Positions 45,115-53,702 of a DNA stretch of 64,000 nucleotides are shown here, piece after piece (position 1 is the first letter of the stretch; the number at the start of each line of letters is the position of its first letter). Below the pieces are notes generated by a model. It was not told the origin of the DNA. It searched no databases and was given only the letters and a program-made list of their open reading frames with translations. The translations under genes and the position numbers were made by a program. This DNA comes from Spongisporangium articulatum (GTDB taxonomy: Bacteria > Actinomycetota > Actinomycetes > Actinomycetales > Kineosporiaceae): the NCBI RefSeq assembly GCF_044465595.1, contig NZ_JBITLV010000001.1, forward strand, positions 186,001 through 250,000, in the 5' to 3' direction.

Positions 45115-47105
45115 GCGTTCTCGGGCACCAGGGACGCGACGTCGGCGAGTTCGATCCGCGGCAGGACGGTGAGCTTCCCGCCCACCGTCGCGTCGCGCAG
45201 GGTGACGCCGCGCGTGCTCAGTTCCTCCGCGTAGCGGGCGTACCCGTGCTGACCGGGGCCACCCGCGGCCCAGGTTCGCACGAGCTGCCCCTCGTCCGTC
45301 GTCCGCGAGGTGTGCGACTCGGCGGCGTAGAAGTACGACCCGCTGGCACTGGAGTAGTCCGAGTCGCAGCCGACGAGGACGAGGTCCCGCGAGCCGAGGT
45401 GCAGCGCGATCGGCACCCCGGCCGTCAGCACACCCGTGTTCGCGTCGGTGAGCGGCGCCAGGAGGTCCAGCCCGACCTCGCCCCGGCGTCCGACCGGGAC
45501 CTTGAACGGCTTCTCGAACAGGAAGTAGGAGACGTCGTACCCGGACAGTTCGGGTGTGGCCTCGACGAGGTCCTTGAAGTAGTAGCTCGTCCACAGCCGC
45601 GGCCGGTGCTCGTGGGCGGTGAGGACGGTCAGGAACTCGGCGGGGAACGCCGGGCGGGTGGTGTGCCAGCCGCCGTAGAACATGTGCGAGGCGAGAACCA
45701 GGTGATCGGGCCGGATCTCGTCGAAGCGGTCGTGGTGCACGAACCAGTTGAAGGCGAACTTCTCGAAGCCCTCGAAAGGGGTCAGGTCTGTGACCTGGAG
45801 GGAAGGCCCGTTGCCGATCAGCACGGCCGGTCGGCCGGCCGCCGTCCCCGCGAGATCGGCCAGGTCCGGCCCGCACTCGGCGTGGAAGCTGTTGATCCGC
45901 GATCGGGTGATCCCACCCAGGTAGAGCTGGTTCCACAGTGCGAACGACGCCCGGCCGGCGGGCTGGACCTTGGCGAGGCGTTCGCGCTCGTCCGAGCGGA
46001 CCAGGTTCTGGTCGGAGAACACGTACCAGGGCTTCGGACCGGTCATGTGCAGGAGCGCGACGTCCGGCAGGACGTCGGGGAAGTGCTTGTCGACCAGCGC
46101 CCGGTTGGCGTTGTAGTTGACCGGGACGAAGTCGACCTCACGGTGGGCGAGGTAGAGGTTCCAGAACTTCTGATCCGCGAAGTTGTCGAGCATGAGGTCT
46201 ACCGGCTCGTGCATCCGCGGCAGCAGCTCCAGCGCCGCGGACAGCGCGGCCGCGCCCAGCTCATGGCGTGGGAACGAGAGCATCCCGCTGTTGATCACCG
46301 GACGGCCGGTGACTCCGGCCACCATGCCGAACGGCAGGAGACCGTGGTCGGGCACGGCGCAGATCGCGTCGCCTCGCCACAGCCGGGACAGGTCGCCCAG
46401 CACGACGGTGTCGGCGTCGAGCAGGATCACCCGTTCGTACTCGTCGAGCGCCAGGCACTCGATGGAGAGGTAGCCGAGCAGGCCGACCCGCCGGTGGTTC
46501 AGGGAGTCACCGATCTGGCCCACGTCGTACCGCCGTGTGGACCGCGCCTCGAACCGGACCTGCGGGTGGATGCGCCGCAGCCGCCCCCGGCTCAGCTCGG
46601 AGAGGCTCTCGTCGTGGAAGACGACCACGTCGTTGGTCATCCCGGGATACTGACGCTGCAGACTGAGGACCAGGGCCTCGACCCCGGGGGCGTACTTGTC
46701 ATTGGTCACCGTCACGAAAGCGACCCCGGGCGGCGGCATCTCACTCCGGTAGAGCTTCTCGACCTGGAGCCGGACGATGCCGTGCTCACGGATGGACTCC
46801 ACCTCGGGCGCTCGCAACTCGAGAGTGATCCGCGCCAGCTTGATGTGGCGGAGGTACTCCCCCGGCGACGCCGACTCGGCCTCCAGACGCGCCGCCCGAC
46901 CACCCTCCGGGTCCGTGAAGAGCGGGTCATCCGCCAGCTCGACGGCCCATCGGTGGTCGTCGAAGGCGAGGCGCCGGGGCGGGGCGGTACGGGCGGCCTG
47001 CCTCCTGACCGCGGCCCGGGCCCGGGCGGGCAGGAACGGCAGGACCGGCCGGAGCACGGCGCGAGCGAGCGAACGCGCCCGCGCGCGGGTCGACGTCCCG
47101 CTCAC
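45111..47105 (-). CDS. Two-domain glycosyltransferase: GT8-like plus GT42 sialyltransferase-like
   Basis: A 664-aa protein. A basic N-terminal region (1-45) precedes a GT8-like GT-A domain (about 125-365): VAFVTVTNDKYAPGVEALVL, DXD motif at 230-232 in VILLDADTVVLGDL, and VINSGMLSF. A second domain (about 425-645) follows the order of CstII-type (GT42) sialyltransferases and Maf/DUF115 proteins: AVLIGNGPSLQVTDL, FAFNWFVHHDRF (Asn453), NTGVLTAGVPIALHLGSRDLVLVG, GCDSDYSS, and a possible catalytic His620 in GPGQHGYARYAEEL. It would alternate or cap hexose and nonulosonate units. GTG at 47105 overlaps the previous stop. Confidence 0.72.
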   Translation of the reverse strand: MSGTSTRARARSLARAVLRPVLPFLPARARAAVRRQAARTAPPRRLAFDDHRWAVELADDPLFTDPEGGRAARLEAESASPGEYLRHIKLARITLELRAPEVESIREHGIVRLQVEKLYRSEMPPPGVAFVTVTNDKYAPGVEALVLSLQRQYPGMTNDVVVFHDESLSELSRGRLRRIHPQVRFEARSTRRYDVGQIGDSLNHRRVGLLGYLSIECLALDEYERVILLDADTVVLGDLSRLWRGDAICAVPDHGLLPFGMVAGVTGRPVINSGMLSFPRHELGAAALSAALELLPRMHEPVDLMLDNFADQKFWNLYLAHREVDFVPVNYNANRALVDKHFPDVLPDVALLHMTGPKPWYVFSDQNLVRSDERERLAKVQPAGRASFALWNQLYLGGITRSRINSFHAECGPDLADLAGTAAGRPAVLIGNGPSLQVTDLTPFEGFEKFAFNWFVHHDRFDEIRPDHLVLASHMFYGGWHTTRPAFPAEFLTVLTAHEHRPRLWTSYYFKDLVEATPELSGYDVSYFLFEKPFKVPVGRRGEVGLDLLAPLTDANTGVLTAGVPIALHLGSRDLVLVGCDSDYSSASGSYFYAAESHTSRTTDEGQLVRTWAAGGPGQHGYARYAEELSTRGVTLRDATVGGKLTVLPRIELADVASLVPENA

Positions 47106-48376
47106 CGGCCCTCCTGGGAGACGTTGCGACCGAGGCGGTCCAGGAGCCGGCGCGAGGGAAGGAGGGCCTGCCCGAGCAGGCGGCCCCGACGTCGAAGCCC
47201 GGTGAAGCGCGGCCGTGGCATCGCCGCCTCGATCCGTTCCTGCTCCCGCCGCCAGTCGAACAACTCGTACTGCGACGCGAAGAAGGTCGACCGGCGGACC
47301 TTCTCCCCCGGCCGCTCGTCGCCCGACTCCAGCAGCTCGATCACGCGGGCGGCCAGCCGCAGCACCGGGCTCACGTCGTCCACGGCGACGAAGTAGTCGT
47401 CCACCCAGTCCGGTTCCGGCTTGCCGAGATCATCGGCGGAGATCTGGTCGAACGTCCGCAGCAGCCCTGAGCCGAGGAAGATGTGGTTGCCCAGCGGCTC
47501 CCGGACGCCGAGGTCGGAGACGAAGGCCGTGCGCACGCCGGCCCCGACGGCCTCCAGCGCCGCCGTCGAGGAGACGGTCAGCATCAGGTCGAGGGTCGCC
47601 AGCCGCTCCACGATGGGCGTGTAGTCGATCGAGAAGTTGGCCGGCAGCTCCACCCCCTCGAGCAGAACCTCCGGGTGGAACCTCATCCGGTGGATGGTCT
47701 CCTCGCCCGGGCGGGTGCGGGGCTTCAGCACGACGGTACGGTCCGGGTGGGCCCGCGCGTAGTCGACCAGCCGCTGGTAGATGTACAGCCGGTCGCGGCG
47801 GGCCGAGGGCATGGTGGGCTGGTCCGCGTACAGCACGGTGCCGATCGGGCCGTCGTCCGGCACGTGGTGGGCGCTGCCCGCCAGCAGCGGCAGCCCGGAC
47901 AGCACCAGGTTGTCCGTGGGGATGCCGAGCCGGGCGGCCACGGCTGAGAACGTCCGCTCGTCCGAGCGCGAGTTCACCGCGATGACGTCGGTGGCGCACC
48001 GGTCCAGGTAACCGGCGGTGACCTCCCGCAGCACGACCCCGACCCAACCGGAGACGGTGATCGGGCCGCGCTCGCCGGTACGCAGGCTCCACTCGTGCAA
48101 CTCGTGGCAGAACCGGGACACGAAAGAGCCCTGCACCGACAGGACGACGACGTCCACCCGCTTGGCCTGGGCGAGAAGCTGATCCCAGGTCAGGGACTCG
48201 ACCCCGGAGGCGCCGCCGTAGTCGAGCAGCTGCTGCTCGGAGAAGCCCGACGGCACGTCGGAGGGGATGACCGTGCGGCAGCTGAAGCCCTGCTGCTCCA
48301 AGGCCCCCCGAACGCCGGCCGCCCACTTCAGCTGGGAATCGAAGGCGGCGACGAGCAGCGCGGAGCGGACGGTCAT
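47102..48376 (-). CDS. DUF6716-type putative glycosyltransferase (paralogue)
   Basis: A 424-aa protein, MTVRSALLVAAFDSQLKWAAGVRGALEQQ, similar in layout to the protein at 41735-42970. The donor-like half has IGTVLYADQPTMPSARRDRL, RTVVLKPRTRPGEETIH and LMLTVSSTAALEAVGAGVRTAFVSD. The C-terminal 60 residues are basic. It is the first gene of the minus-strand glycan locus and its upstream region faces the helicase promoter. ATG at 48376 chosen because the open frame before it has no similar sequence. Probable surface-glycan glycosyltransferase; specificity unknown. Confidence 0.68.
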   Translation of the reverse strand: MTVRSALLVAAFDSQLKWAAGVRGALEQQGFSCRTVIPSDVPSGFSEQQLLDYGGASGVESLTWDQLLAQAKRVDVVVLSVQGSFVSRFCHELHEWSLRTGERGPITVSGWVGVVLREVTAGYLDRCATDVIAVNSRSDERTFSAVAARLGIPTDNLVLSGLPLLAGSAHHVPDDGPIGTVLYADQPTMPSARRDRLYIYQRLVDYARAHPDRTVVLKPRTRPGEETIHRMRFHPEVLLEGVELPANFSIDYTPIVERLATLDLMLTVSSTAALEAVGAGVRTAFVSDLGVREPLGNHIFLGSGLLRTFDQISADDLGKPEPDWVDDYFVAVDDVSPVLRLAARVIELLESGDERPGEKVRRSTFFASQYELFDWRREQERIEAAMPRPRFTGLRRRGRLLGQALLPSRRLLDRLGRNVSQEGR

Positions 48377-48489
48377 TGCGGCGATGGTTCCGGTCCGTCC
48401 CCGCGCACAGATGGCCGCCAGGTGAACGCGACCTGTACCGGCACCGAATTCACCCGGCGTCCTCGCCGTAGGGCAGCATGGGATGCACC

Positions 48490-51015
48490 ATGTCCCTCCA
48501 CGACCGCCTGCCCGCACCCGGGGCCACCCCGGACCCCGACGAGGTCTACGAGAGCTTCGTCGGGTGGGTGCGTGAGCAGGGCCTGGAGCCCTACCCGGCC
48601 CAGGAGGAGGCGCTGATCGAGCTGGTCACCGGCTCGAACGTCATCCTGGCCACGCCCACCGGGTCGGGGAAGAGCCTCGTCGCGGCGGGGGCGCACTTCG
48701 CCGCGCTGGCCGACGGGCGGCGGACCTTCTACACCGCACCCATCAAGGCGCTGGTCTCGGAGAAGTTCTTCGCCCTGGTCGAGAGCTTCGGCGCCGAGCG
48801 GGTCGGCATGCTGACCGGTGACGCCGCGGTGAACCCGGACGCGCCGATCATCTGCTGCACGGCCGAGGTGCTGGCCAACCAGGCCCTGCGGCAGGGGCCG
48901 ACGGCCGACATCGGCCAGGTCGTGATGGACGAGTTCCACTTCTACGCCGAACCCGACCGTGGCTGGGCCTGGCAGGTGCCGCTGCTGGAGCTGCCGCAGG
49001 CGCAGTTCCTGCTGATGTCGGCGACCCTCGGCGACGTGAGCCGGTTCGTCGACGACCTCACGAAACGCACGGGCCGGACGACGACGCTCATCTCGTCCAC
49101 GGATCGTCCGGTGCCGCTGTACTTCTCGTACGCGACGACGCCGATGCACGACACCCTGACCGAGTTGTTGGAGACCAACCGCGCGCCGATCTACGTCGTG
49201 CACTTCACCCAGGCCGCGGCGATGGAACGGGCCCAGGCCCTGACGAGCGTCAACGTCGCCAGCCGCGGGCAGCGCGACCGGATCGCCGAGGCGATCGGCG
49301 ACTTCCGGTTCAACGCCGGGTTCGGCAAGGTGCTCTCGAAGCTGTTGCGCCACGGGGTCGGCGTGCACCACGCCGGCATGCTCCCCCGCTACCGGCGCCT
49401 CGTCGAGACGCTCGCCCAGGCCGGGCTGCTCACGGTCATCTGCGGCACCGACACGCTCGGCGTGGGCATCAACGTGCCGATCCGCACGGTGGTGCTCAGC
49501 GGGCTGACGAAGTTCGACGGCACCCGGCAGCGGCACCTGAAGGTACGTGAGTTCCTGCAGGTCGCCGGCCGCGCGGGCCGGGCCGGCTACGACACCGCCG
49601 GCACCGTCGTCGTCCAGGCCCCCGACCACGAGGTCGAGAACGAGCGCCTGCTGGCCCGGGCCGGGGACGACGAGAAGAAGAAGAAACGCATCGTCCGGAA
49701 GAAGCCGCCGGAGGGTTCGGTCTCGTGGACCCGCCAGACCTTCGAACGGCTCTCGACGTCGCCGCCCGAGCCGTTGAGCTCGTCCTTCGCCGTCACCCAC
49801 TCGATGGTGCTGAACCTGCTGGCCCGCCCGGGTGACACCTTCGAGACGTTGAAGAACCTGATCGAGACCTCGCACGAGGAGCCGGCCGCCAAGGAACGGC
49901 ACCTGGCCCGGGCCGAGGAGATCTGGGACGCGCTGCTGACGGCCGGGGTGATCGAGGTGCTCCCCGAGCCGGACGAGACCGGCCGCACCGTGCGCCTGAC
50001 CGTCGACCTCCAGGAGAACTTCGCCCTCAACCAGCCGCTGTCGCCGTTCGCGCTGGCCGCCTTCGAGGTGCTCGATCCGGAGTCGGAAACCTATGCGCTG
50101 GATGTGGTCTCGGTCGTCGAGGCGACCATCGAGAACCCGCGGCCCGTGCTCAGTTCGCAGCAGTTCAAGGCCCGGGGCGAGGCCGTTGCGGAGATGAAGG
50201 CCGAGGGCATCGAGTACGAGGAGCGGATGGAACTGCTCGAGGAGGTGACCCACCCGCAACCGCTGCGGGACCTGATCGAGGGCACCTTCGAGATCTACCG
50301 CCAGGGGCACCCCTGGGTGGCCGACTTCGAGCCGACGCCGAAGTCGGTCGTCCGGGACATGTACGAGCGGGCCATGACGTTCGCCGAGTACGTGTCGTTC
50401 TACGGCCTGGCCCGCTCGGAAGGCCTTCTGCTGCGCTACCTCTCGGACGTCGTCAAGGCACTGCGACAGACCGTGCCCGAGTCGGCCCGCACCGACGAAC
50501 TGAACGACCTGACGGAGTGGCTCGGGGAACTCGTGCGCCAGACCGACTCCAGCCTGATCGACGAGTGGGAGTCGCTGCGCTCCCCCGGCCCCGAGGCGAT
50601 CGCGGCGTCACCGACGCACCTCACCGGGCCGCCCCCGGTCACGCAGAACCTCCGCGCGTTCACCGTTCTCGTCCGCAACGCCCTGTTCCGCCGGGTCGAG
50701 CTGGCCGCCCGGGAGAGGTACGACGAGCTCGGCGCGCTCGACGTGGAGGCCGGTTGGGGTGCCGACGCCTGGGCGGACGCGATGGACGGCTACTGGGACG
50801 AGCACGACGAGCTGCCCACCGGCCCCGACGCCCGCGGCCCGAAACTGTTCCTGCTCGAACGGGGTTCGAGCGCCTGGACGGTCCGGCAGATCTTCGACGA
50901 CCCGGCCGGCGACCACGACTGGGGGATCAGCGCGACCGTCGACCTGGCGGCGTCCGACGAGGCCGGCGCCGCCGTCGTCACGGTCACGTCCGTCGGTCGC
51001 CTCGACGGCGTCTGA
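48490..51015 (+). CDS. HelY/Ski2-like RNA helicase with DUF3516 C-terminus
   Basis: An 841-aa superfamily 2 helicase. Motif I ILATPTGSGKS, motif II VVMDEFHFY (DEFH), motif III LLMSATLGD, and motif VI FLQVAGRAGRAGYDTAG. A Lys-rich segment (DDEKKKKRIVRKKPP) follows the RecA-like domains, and the long helical C-terminal part is the actinobacterial DUF3516 type. Likely RNA remodelling or turnover. ATG at 48490 (MSLHDR) preferred; an in-frame ATG at 48478 is possible. Divergent from the glycan locus, with a 113-bp spacer. Confidence 0.92.
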   Translation: MSLHDRLPAPGATPDPDEVYESFVGWVREQGLEPYPAQEEALIELVTGSNVILATPTGSGKSLVAAGAHFAALADGRRTFYTAPIKALVSEKFFALVESFGAERVGMLTGDAAVNPDAPIICCTAEVLANQALRQGPTADIGQVVMDEFHFYAEPDRGWAWQVPLLELPQAQFLLMSATLGDVSRFVDDLTKRTGRTTTLISSTDRPVPLYFSYATTPMHDTLTELLETNRAPIYVVHFTQAAAMERAQALTSVNVASRGQRDRIAEAIGDFRFNAGFGKVLSKLLRHGVGVHHAGMLPRYRRLVETLAQAGLLTVICGTDTLGVGINVPIRTVVLSGLTKFDGTRQRHLKVREFLQVAGRAGRAGYDTAGTVVVQAPDHEVENERLLARAGDDEKKKKRIVRKKPPEGSVSWTRQTFERLSTSPPEPLSSSFAVTHSMVLNLLARPGDTFETLKNLIETSHEEPAAKERHLARAEEIWDALLTAGVIEVLPEPDETGRTVRLTVDLQENFALNQPLSPFALAAFEVLDPESETYALDVVSVVEATIENPRPVLSSQQFKARGEAVAEMKAEGIEYEERMELLEEVTHPQPLRDLIEGTFEIYRQGHPWVADFEPTPKSVVRDMYERAMTFAEYVSFYGLARSEGLLLRYLSDVVKALRQTVPESARTDELNDLTEWLGELVRQTDSSLIDEWESLRSPGPEAIAASPTHLTGPPPVTQNLRAFTVLVRNALFRRVELAARERYDELGALDVEAGWGADAWADAMDGYWDEHDELPTGPDARGPKLFLLERGSSAWTVRQIFDDPAGDHDWGISATVDLAASDEAGAAVVTVTSVGRLDGV

Positions 51016-51041
51016 CTGCTCATGCTCCCGTTATCCACCAG

Positions 51042-51065
51042 TAAGAGCCGTTGATGGAGCTCTTA
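51042..51065. terminator. Hairpin between convergent genes
   Basis: TAAGAGC (51042-51048) and GCTCTTA (51059-51065) form a 7-bp stem with a 10-nt loop, 26 bp after the helicase stop and 31 bp before the stop of the minus-strand gene at 51097. Position suits a bidirectional terminator; the stem is modest. Confidence 0.5.
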
Positions 51066-51096
51066 TCCGGGGTTAAGGGGAGTATGGGCCTCGCCG

Positions 51097-51834
51097 TTAG
51101 TAGCGACCACTGAAGTAGTGGCTGGCGTCCAGCTCCTCGATCAGACGGTCCAGGCTCTCCCCCAGAGCCAGCAGCCTGGGGTGCTCAGCGACATCCGGTC
51201 GAAGCAGAACACCGGCGAAGTCCCCCAGCCACGGCGCGAACACCTGATCGTAGTCCTCGACAAATTGCTCGAAACCGATGATGCGAGAGGGATTTTCGCC
51301 AAAGATCATTAACCCACCCACGGCCCGCTGTTCGTCCTTCCAGAGCATGAGCTCGGTCCCGAAGCCGGGGCCATCGCTCGACAACTGGGTCGCGACATCC
51401 TCGAGCTGTCTCACCAGCGTCGATGCCTTGGCGTCGTCAGGGTGTCGCAGATAGGCCCGCTCGCGGGTGATGACCTCGCGCCAGCCCAGGTAGCTGGCCA
51501 GTCGGTAGAGCGTGGTGAGCACGGCAAGTTCACCGCGACGACCACTGGTGCGCAGGTAGATGTCGAAGTTGCGATGGCGGATGTTGCCGAGGCGGCGGGT
51601 CAGTTCGACGGCCGCGGCGAGCAGGGGACGCCTGTACTGGTCGAACAGCTCGACGTCCGCCTGCTGTCTGACGAGTTCATTCCGAGCCAGTTCCAGCTCG
51701 CTGCGCAACTTCTCGAGGTCCGCATCGACTCGTACCTGACGCCGACTGTTCAGTTCGGAGCGGATGCCGCTGCCCACCGCGACCACCAGCCCGAGCCCTC
51801 CGGTGACCAGGGCAGCAGTGACGTCACCGTCCAT
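51097..51834 (-). CDS. Hypothetical membrane-anchored coiled-coil protein
   Basis: A 245-aa protein. Residues 4-24 (DVTAALVTGGLGLVVAVGSG) form one membrane helix; 30-62 is a charged coiled coil (VDADLEKLRSELELARNELV). The rest is soluble and mostly helical, rich in Leu and Arg, with YLRTSGRRGELAVLTTLYRLASYLGW and GFGTELMLWKDEQRAVGGLMIFG. I do not recognise the family. Its base composition is visibly less GC-rich than its neighbours, hinting at recent acquisition. ATG at 51834, 9 bp before the stop of the acyltransferase upstream. Confidence 0.65.
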   Translation of the reverse strand: MDGDVTAALVTGGLGLVVAVGSGIRSELNSRRQVRVDADLEKLRSELELARNELVRQQADVELFDQYRRPLLAAAVELTRRLGNIRHRNFDIYLRTSGRRGELAVLTTLYRLASYLGWREVITRERAYLRHPDDAKASTLVRQLEDVATQLSSDGPGFGTELMLWKDEQRAVGGLMIFGENPSRIIGFEQFVEDYDQVFAPWLGDFAGVLLRPDVAEHPRLLALGESLDRLIEELDASHYFSGRY

Positions 51835-51843
51835 TGCCGCAGC

Positions 51844-52413
51844 CTATCCATCCAGCTCGTCGCGCAGACGCGGTTCGGTGCGGTGCCGGGGTTTCAGGCC
51901 CCGCTTGTCGGCGTAGAACTCCCGCAGCACGTCCATGTCGGCCTTCACGTCGCCGGTCATGGTCACGCTCGGCCCCGTGCCCGTCGTCCGCGACGGCCCG
52001 TCGACGAAGCCGAGCGTCACCGGCAGCCCGGTCTCCAGCGCCAGCCGGTAGAACCCGGACTTCCAGTACTCACCCTTGCTGCGCGTGCCCTCGGCCGCCA
52101 CGACCACCGTGAAATCCTCGCGCCCACCGGCCATCTCCGCGAGCTGCCCGACCATCCCACCCGGGTGCGACCGGTCCACCGGCACGCAGCCGAGCCCGCG
52201 CATCACGTAGCCGAACGGCCAGCGGAAGAACTCCTTCTTGACCAGGATGTGCGGCGGCACCCGGTCGTGCCAGAGCAGCATCAGGGCCAGCACGAAGTCC
52301 CAGTTCGAGGTGTGCGGGGCCCCGATGAAGATGCCGTTGCGGGGCACCGTCCCCACCTTGGTGAACCGCGACAAACGGAAAGCGGCCCGGGCAAGGGCGG
52401 CACGAATCCTCAT
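51844..52413 (-). CDS. PlsC-like 1-acyl-glycerol-3-phosphate acyltransferase family protein
   Basis: A 189-aa soluble or peripheral acyltransferase. GAPHTSNWDFVLAL carries the catalytic HX4D and AAEGTRSKGEYWKSGFY the glycerol-phosphate-binding EGTRS motif. It is short and lacks a clear N-terminal membrane helix, like single-domain PlsC proteins acting on lipid or polyketide acceptors. ATG at 52413. Shares strand with the sulfurtransferase upstream, 52 bp away. Confidence 0.88.
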   Translation of the reverse strand: MRIRAALARAAFRLSRFTKVGTVPRNGIFIGAPHTSNWDFVLALMLLWHDRVPPHILVKKEFFRWPFGYVMRGLGCVPVDRSHPGGMVGQLAEMAGGREDFTVVVAAEGTRSKGEYWKSGFYRLALETGLPVTLGFVDGPSRTTGTGPSVTMTGDVKADMDVLREFYADKRGLKPRHRTEPRLRDELDG

Positions 52414-52465
52414 CGCACCGACCCTAGCCGGGCCGCCTCACTGAGCCAGACGGGTGAACGTGACG

Positions 52466-53350
52466 TCAGCCTCGCTCGCTGCCCTTCACGATCGGCACTC
52501 GCACGCTGTTGCCCCACTCGGTCCACGAGCCGTCGTAGTTGCGGACGTTCGAGAAGCCCAGCAGGTGGGTGAGCACGAACCACGTGTGGCTGGAGCGCTC
52601 ACCGATGCGGCAGTAGGCGATCACGTCGTCGTCGGCCTTCAGGCCCTGCTCCTGCAGGTAGATGGCCTCCAGGTCGGCGCGGCCCTTGAACCGGCCGTCC
52701 TCGGCCGCGGCCCGCGCCCACGGGACCGACGCCGCACCCGGAATGTGACCGCCGCGCAGCACACCCTCCTGCGGGTAGTCGGCCATGTGGGTCGTCTCGC
52801 CCGAGTACTCGGAGGGGGAGCGGACGTCGACCAGCGGCTTGCCGAGGTGCTCCAGCACCTCGGACTTGAAGGCGCGGATGGTCGAGTCGTCGCGCTCGAC
52901 GACCGGGTAGTCGGCCGCCGGCAGCGACGGCACCTCGGTCGACAACTCGCGGTCCTCGGCGATCCAGGCCGCGCGGCCGCCGTCCAGCAGGCGCACGTCC
53001 GGGTGGCCGAACAGCGAGAACACCCAGAGGGCGTAGGCGGCCCACCAGTTGTTCCGGTCGCCGTAGATGACAACCGTCGAGTCGCGCGAGATGCCCTTCT
53101 CGGAGAGAAGTTTCGCGAACTGCTCACCGTCCAGGTAGTCGCGGGTGGTCTGGTCGTTGAGCTCCGTGTGCCAGTCGACCTTCACCGCGCCGGGGATGTG
53201 GCCGCTGTCGTACAGCAGCACGTCCTCGTCGGACTCGACGACCACGAGGCCGGGGGTGCCGAGGTTCTTGGCGAGCCAGTCGGTGGTGACGAGCCGCTCG
53301 GGGTGCGCGTACTCGGCGAGCTTCGGGTCGTCGTCGTGGGGCAGGGCCAT
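52466..53350 (-). CDS. sseA: Thiosulfate/3-mercaptopyruvate sulfurtransferase (two rhodanese domains)
   Basis: A 294-aa tandem rhodanese. The N-terminal inactive domain (WLAKNLGTPGLVVVESDEDVLLYDSGHIPGA) and the catalytic domain (PLVDVRSPSEYSGE) are followed by the active-site loop DVIAYCRIGERSSHTWF with the persulfide Cys. Moves sulfane sulfur to cyanide or thiols. Start ATG at 53350 with AAGGAGAT 3 bp upstream. Divergent from the SAM-IV-controlled gene, which suggests a shared sulfur-metabolism context. Confidence 0.93.
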   Translation of the reverse strand: MALPHDDDPKLAEYAHPERLVTTDWLAKNLGTPGLVVVESDEDVLLYDSGHIPGAVKVDWHTELNDQTTRDYLDGEQFAKLLSEKGISRDSTVVIYGDRNNWWAAYALWVFSLFGHPDVRLLDGGRAAWIAEDRELSTEVPSLPAADYPVVERDDSTIRAFKSEVLEHLGKPLVDVRSPSEYSGETTHMADYPQEGVLRGGHIPGAASVPWARAAAEDGRFKGRADLEAIYLQEQGLKADDDVIAYCRIGERSSHTWFVLTHLLGFSNVRNYDGSWTEWGNSVRVPIVKGSERG

Positions 53351-53517
53351 CGGATCTCCTTGATCGATAAGTCGGAAGCCGGGCGCGACCAGGGACACGA
53401 CCGCTGCGGCAACTCTCATGCCGTGGTCAGGACCGTAGACCGCCCGATGCCGCAGACCGTAACCACGGCGTCATCCGCCCGTCAATGTGGAGTGATCCAG
53501 TCGACTAATCGCCGGTC

Positions 53518-53546
53518 TTGTCCGGTCCGTGAGACGCCCGTATCAT
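53518..53546 (+). promoter_or_regulatory. Promoter of the SAM-IV leader (TTGTCC-N17-TATCAT)
   Basis: A -35 TTGTCC at 53518-53523 and a -10 TATCAT at 53541-53546 with a 17-nt spacer. Predicted transcription start falls at about 53552-53554, exactly where the riboswitch begins. The 53351-53517 stretch upstream shows no other clear element beyond the opposing sulfurtransferase leader. Confidence 0.65.
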
Positions 53547-53553
53547 CGACGGC

Positions 53554-53668
53554 GGTCATGAGAACCAGCGCCAAGCCCCGGCTCGCTGGTCGGCAACCCT
53601 CCTCCGCGGTGGGGTGCTCCGGGTGAGGACCGGGCCGTGCTCGAGGTGAGCGCGGCAAGCGCGGACTC
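53554..53668 (+). ncRNA. SAM-IV riboswitch
   Basis: The segment follows the actinobacterial SAM-IV consensus (Rfam RF00634, from memory). P1 GGTC (53554-53557) pairs with GACC (53628-53631). P2 CCAGCG (53565-53570) pairs with CGCTGG (53584-53589). The CAAGCCCCGG internal loop, the CGGCAACCCTCC/GGTGGGGTGC P3 core, and the downstream GCGGCAAGCGCGG pseudoknot segment are present in order. It lies directly upstream of the ATG at 53703 and should lower expression when S-adenosylmethionine is abundant. Confidence 0.9.
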
Positions 53669-53702
53669 CCTGCGGGTCCCTGACCGACGAAGGACGCCCG
53701 CC

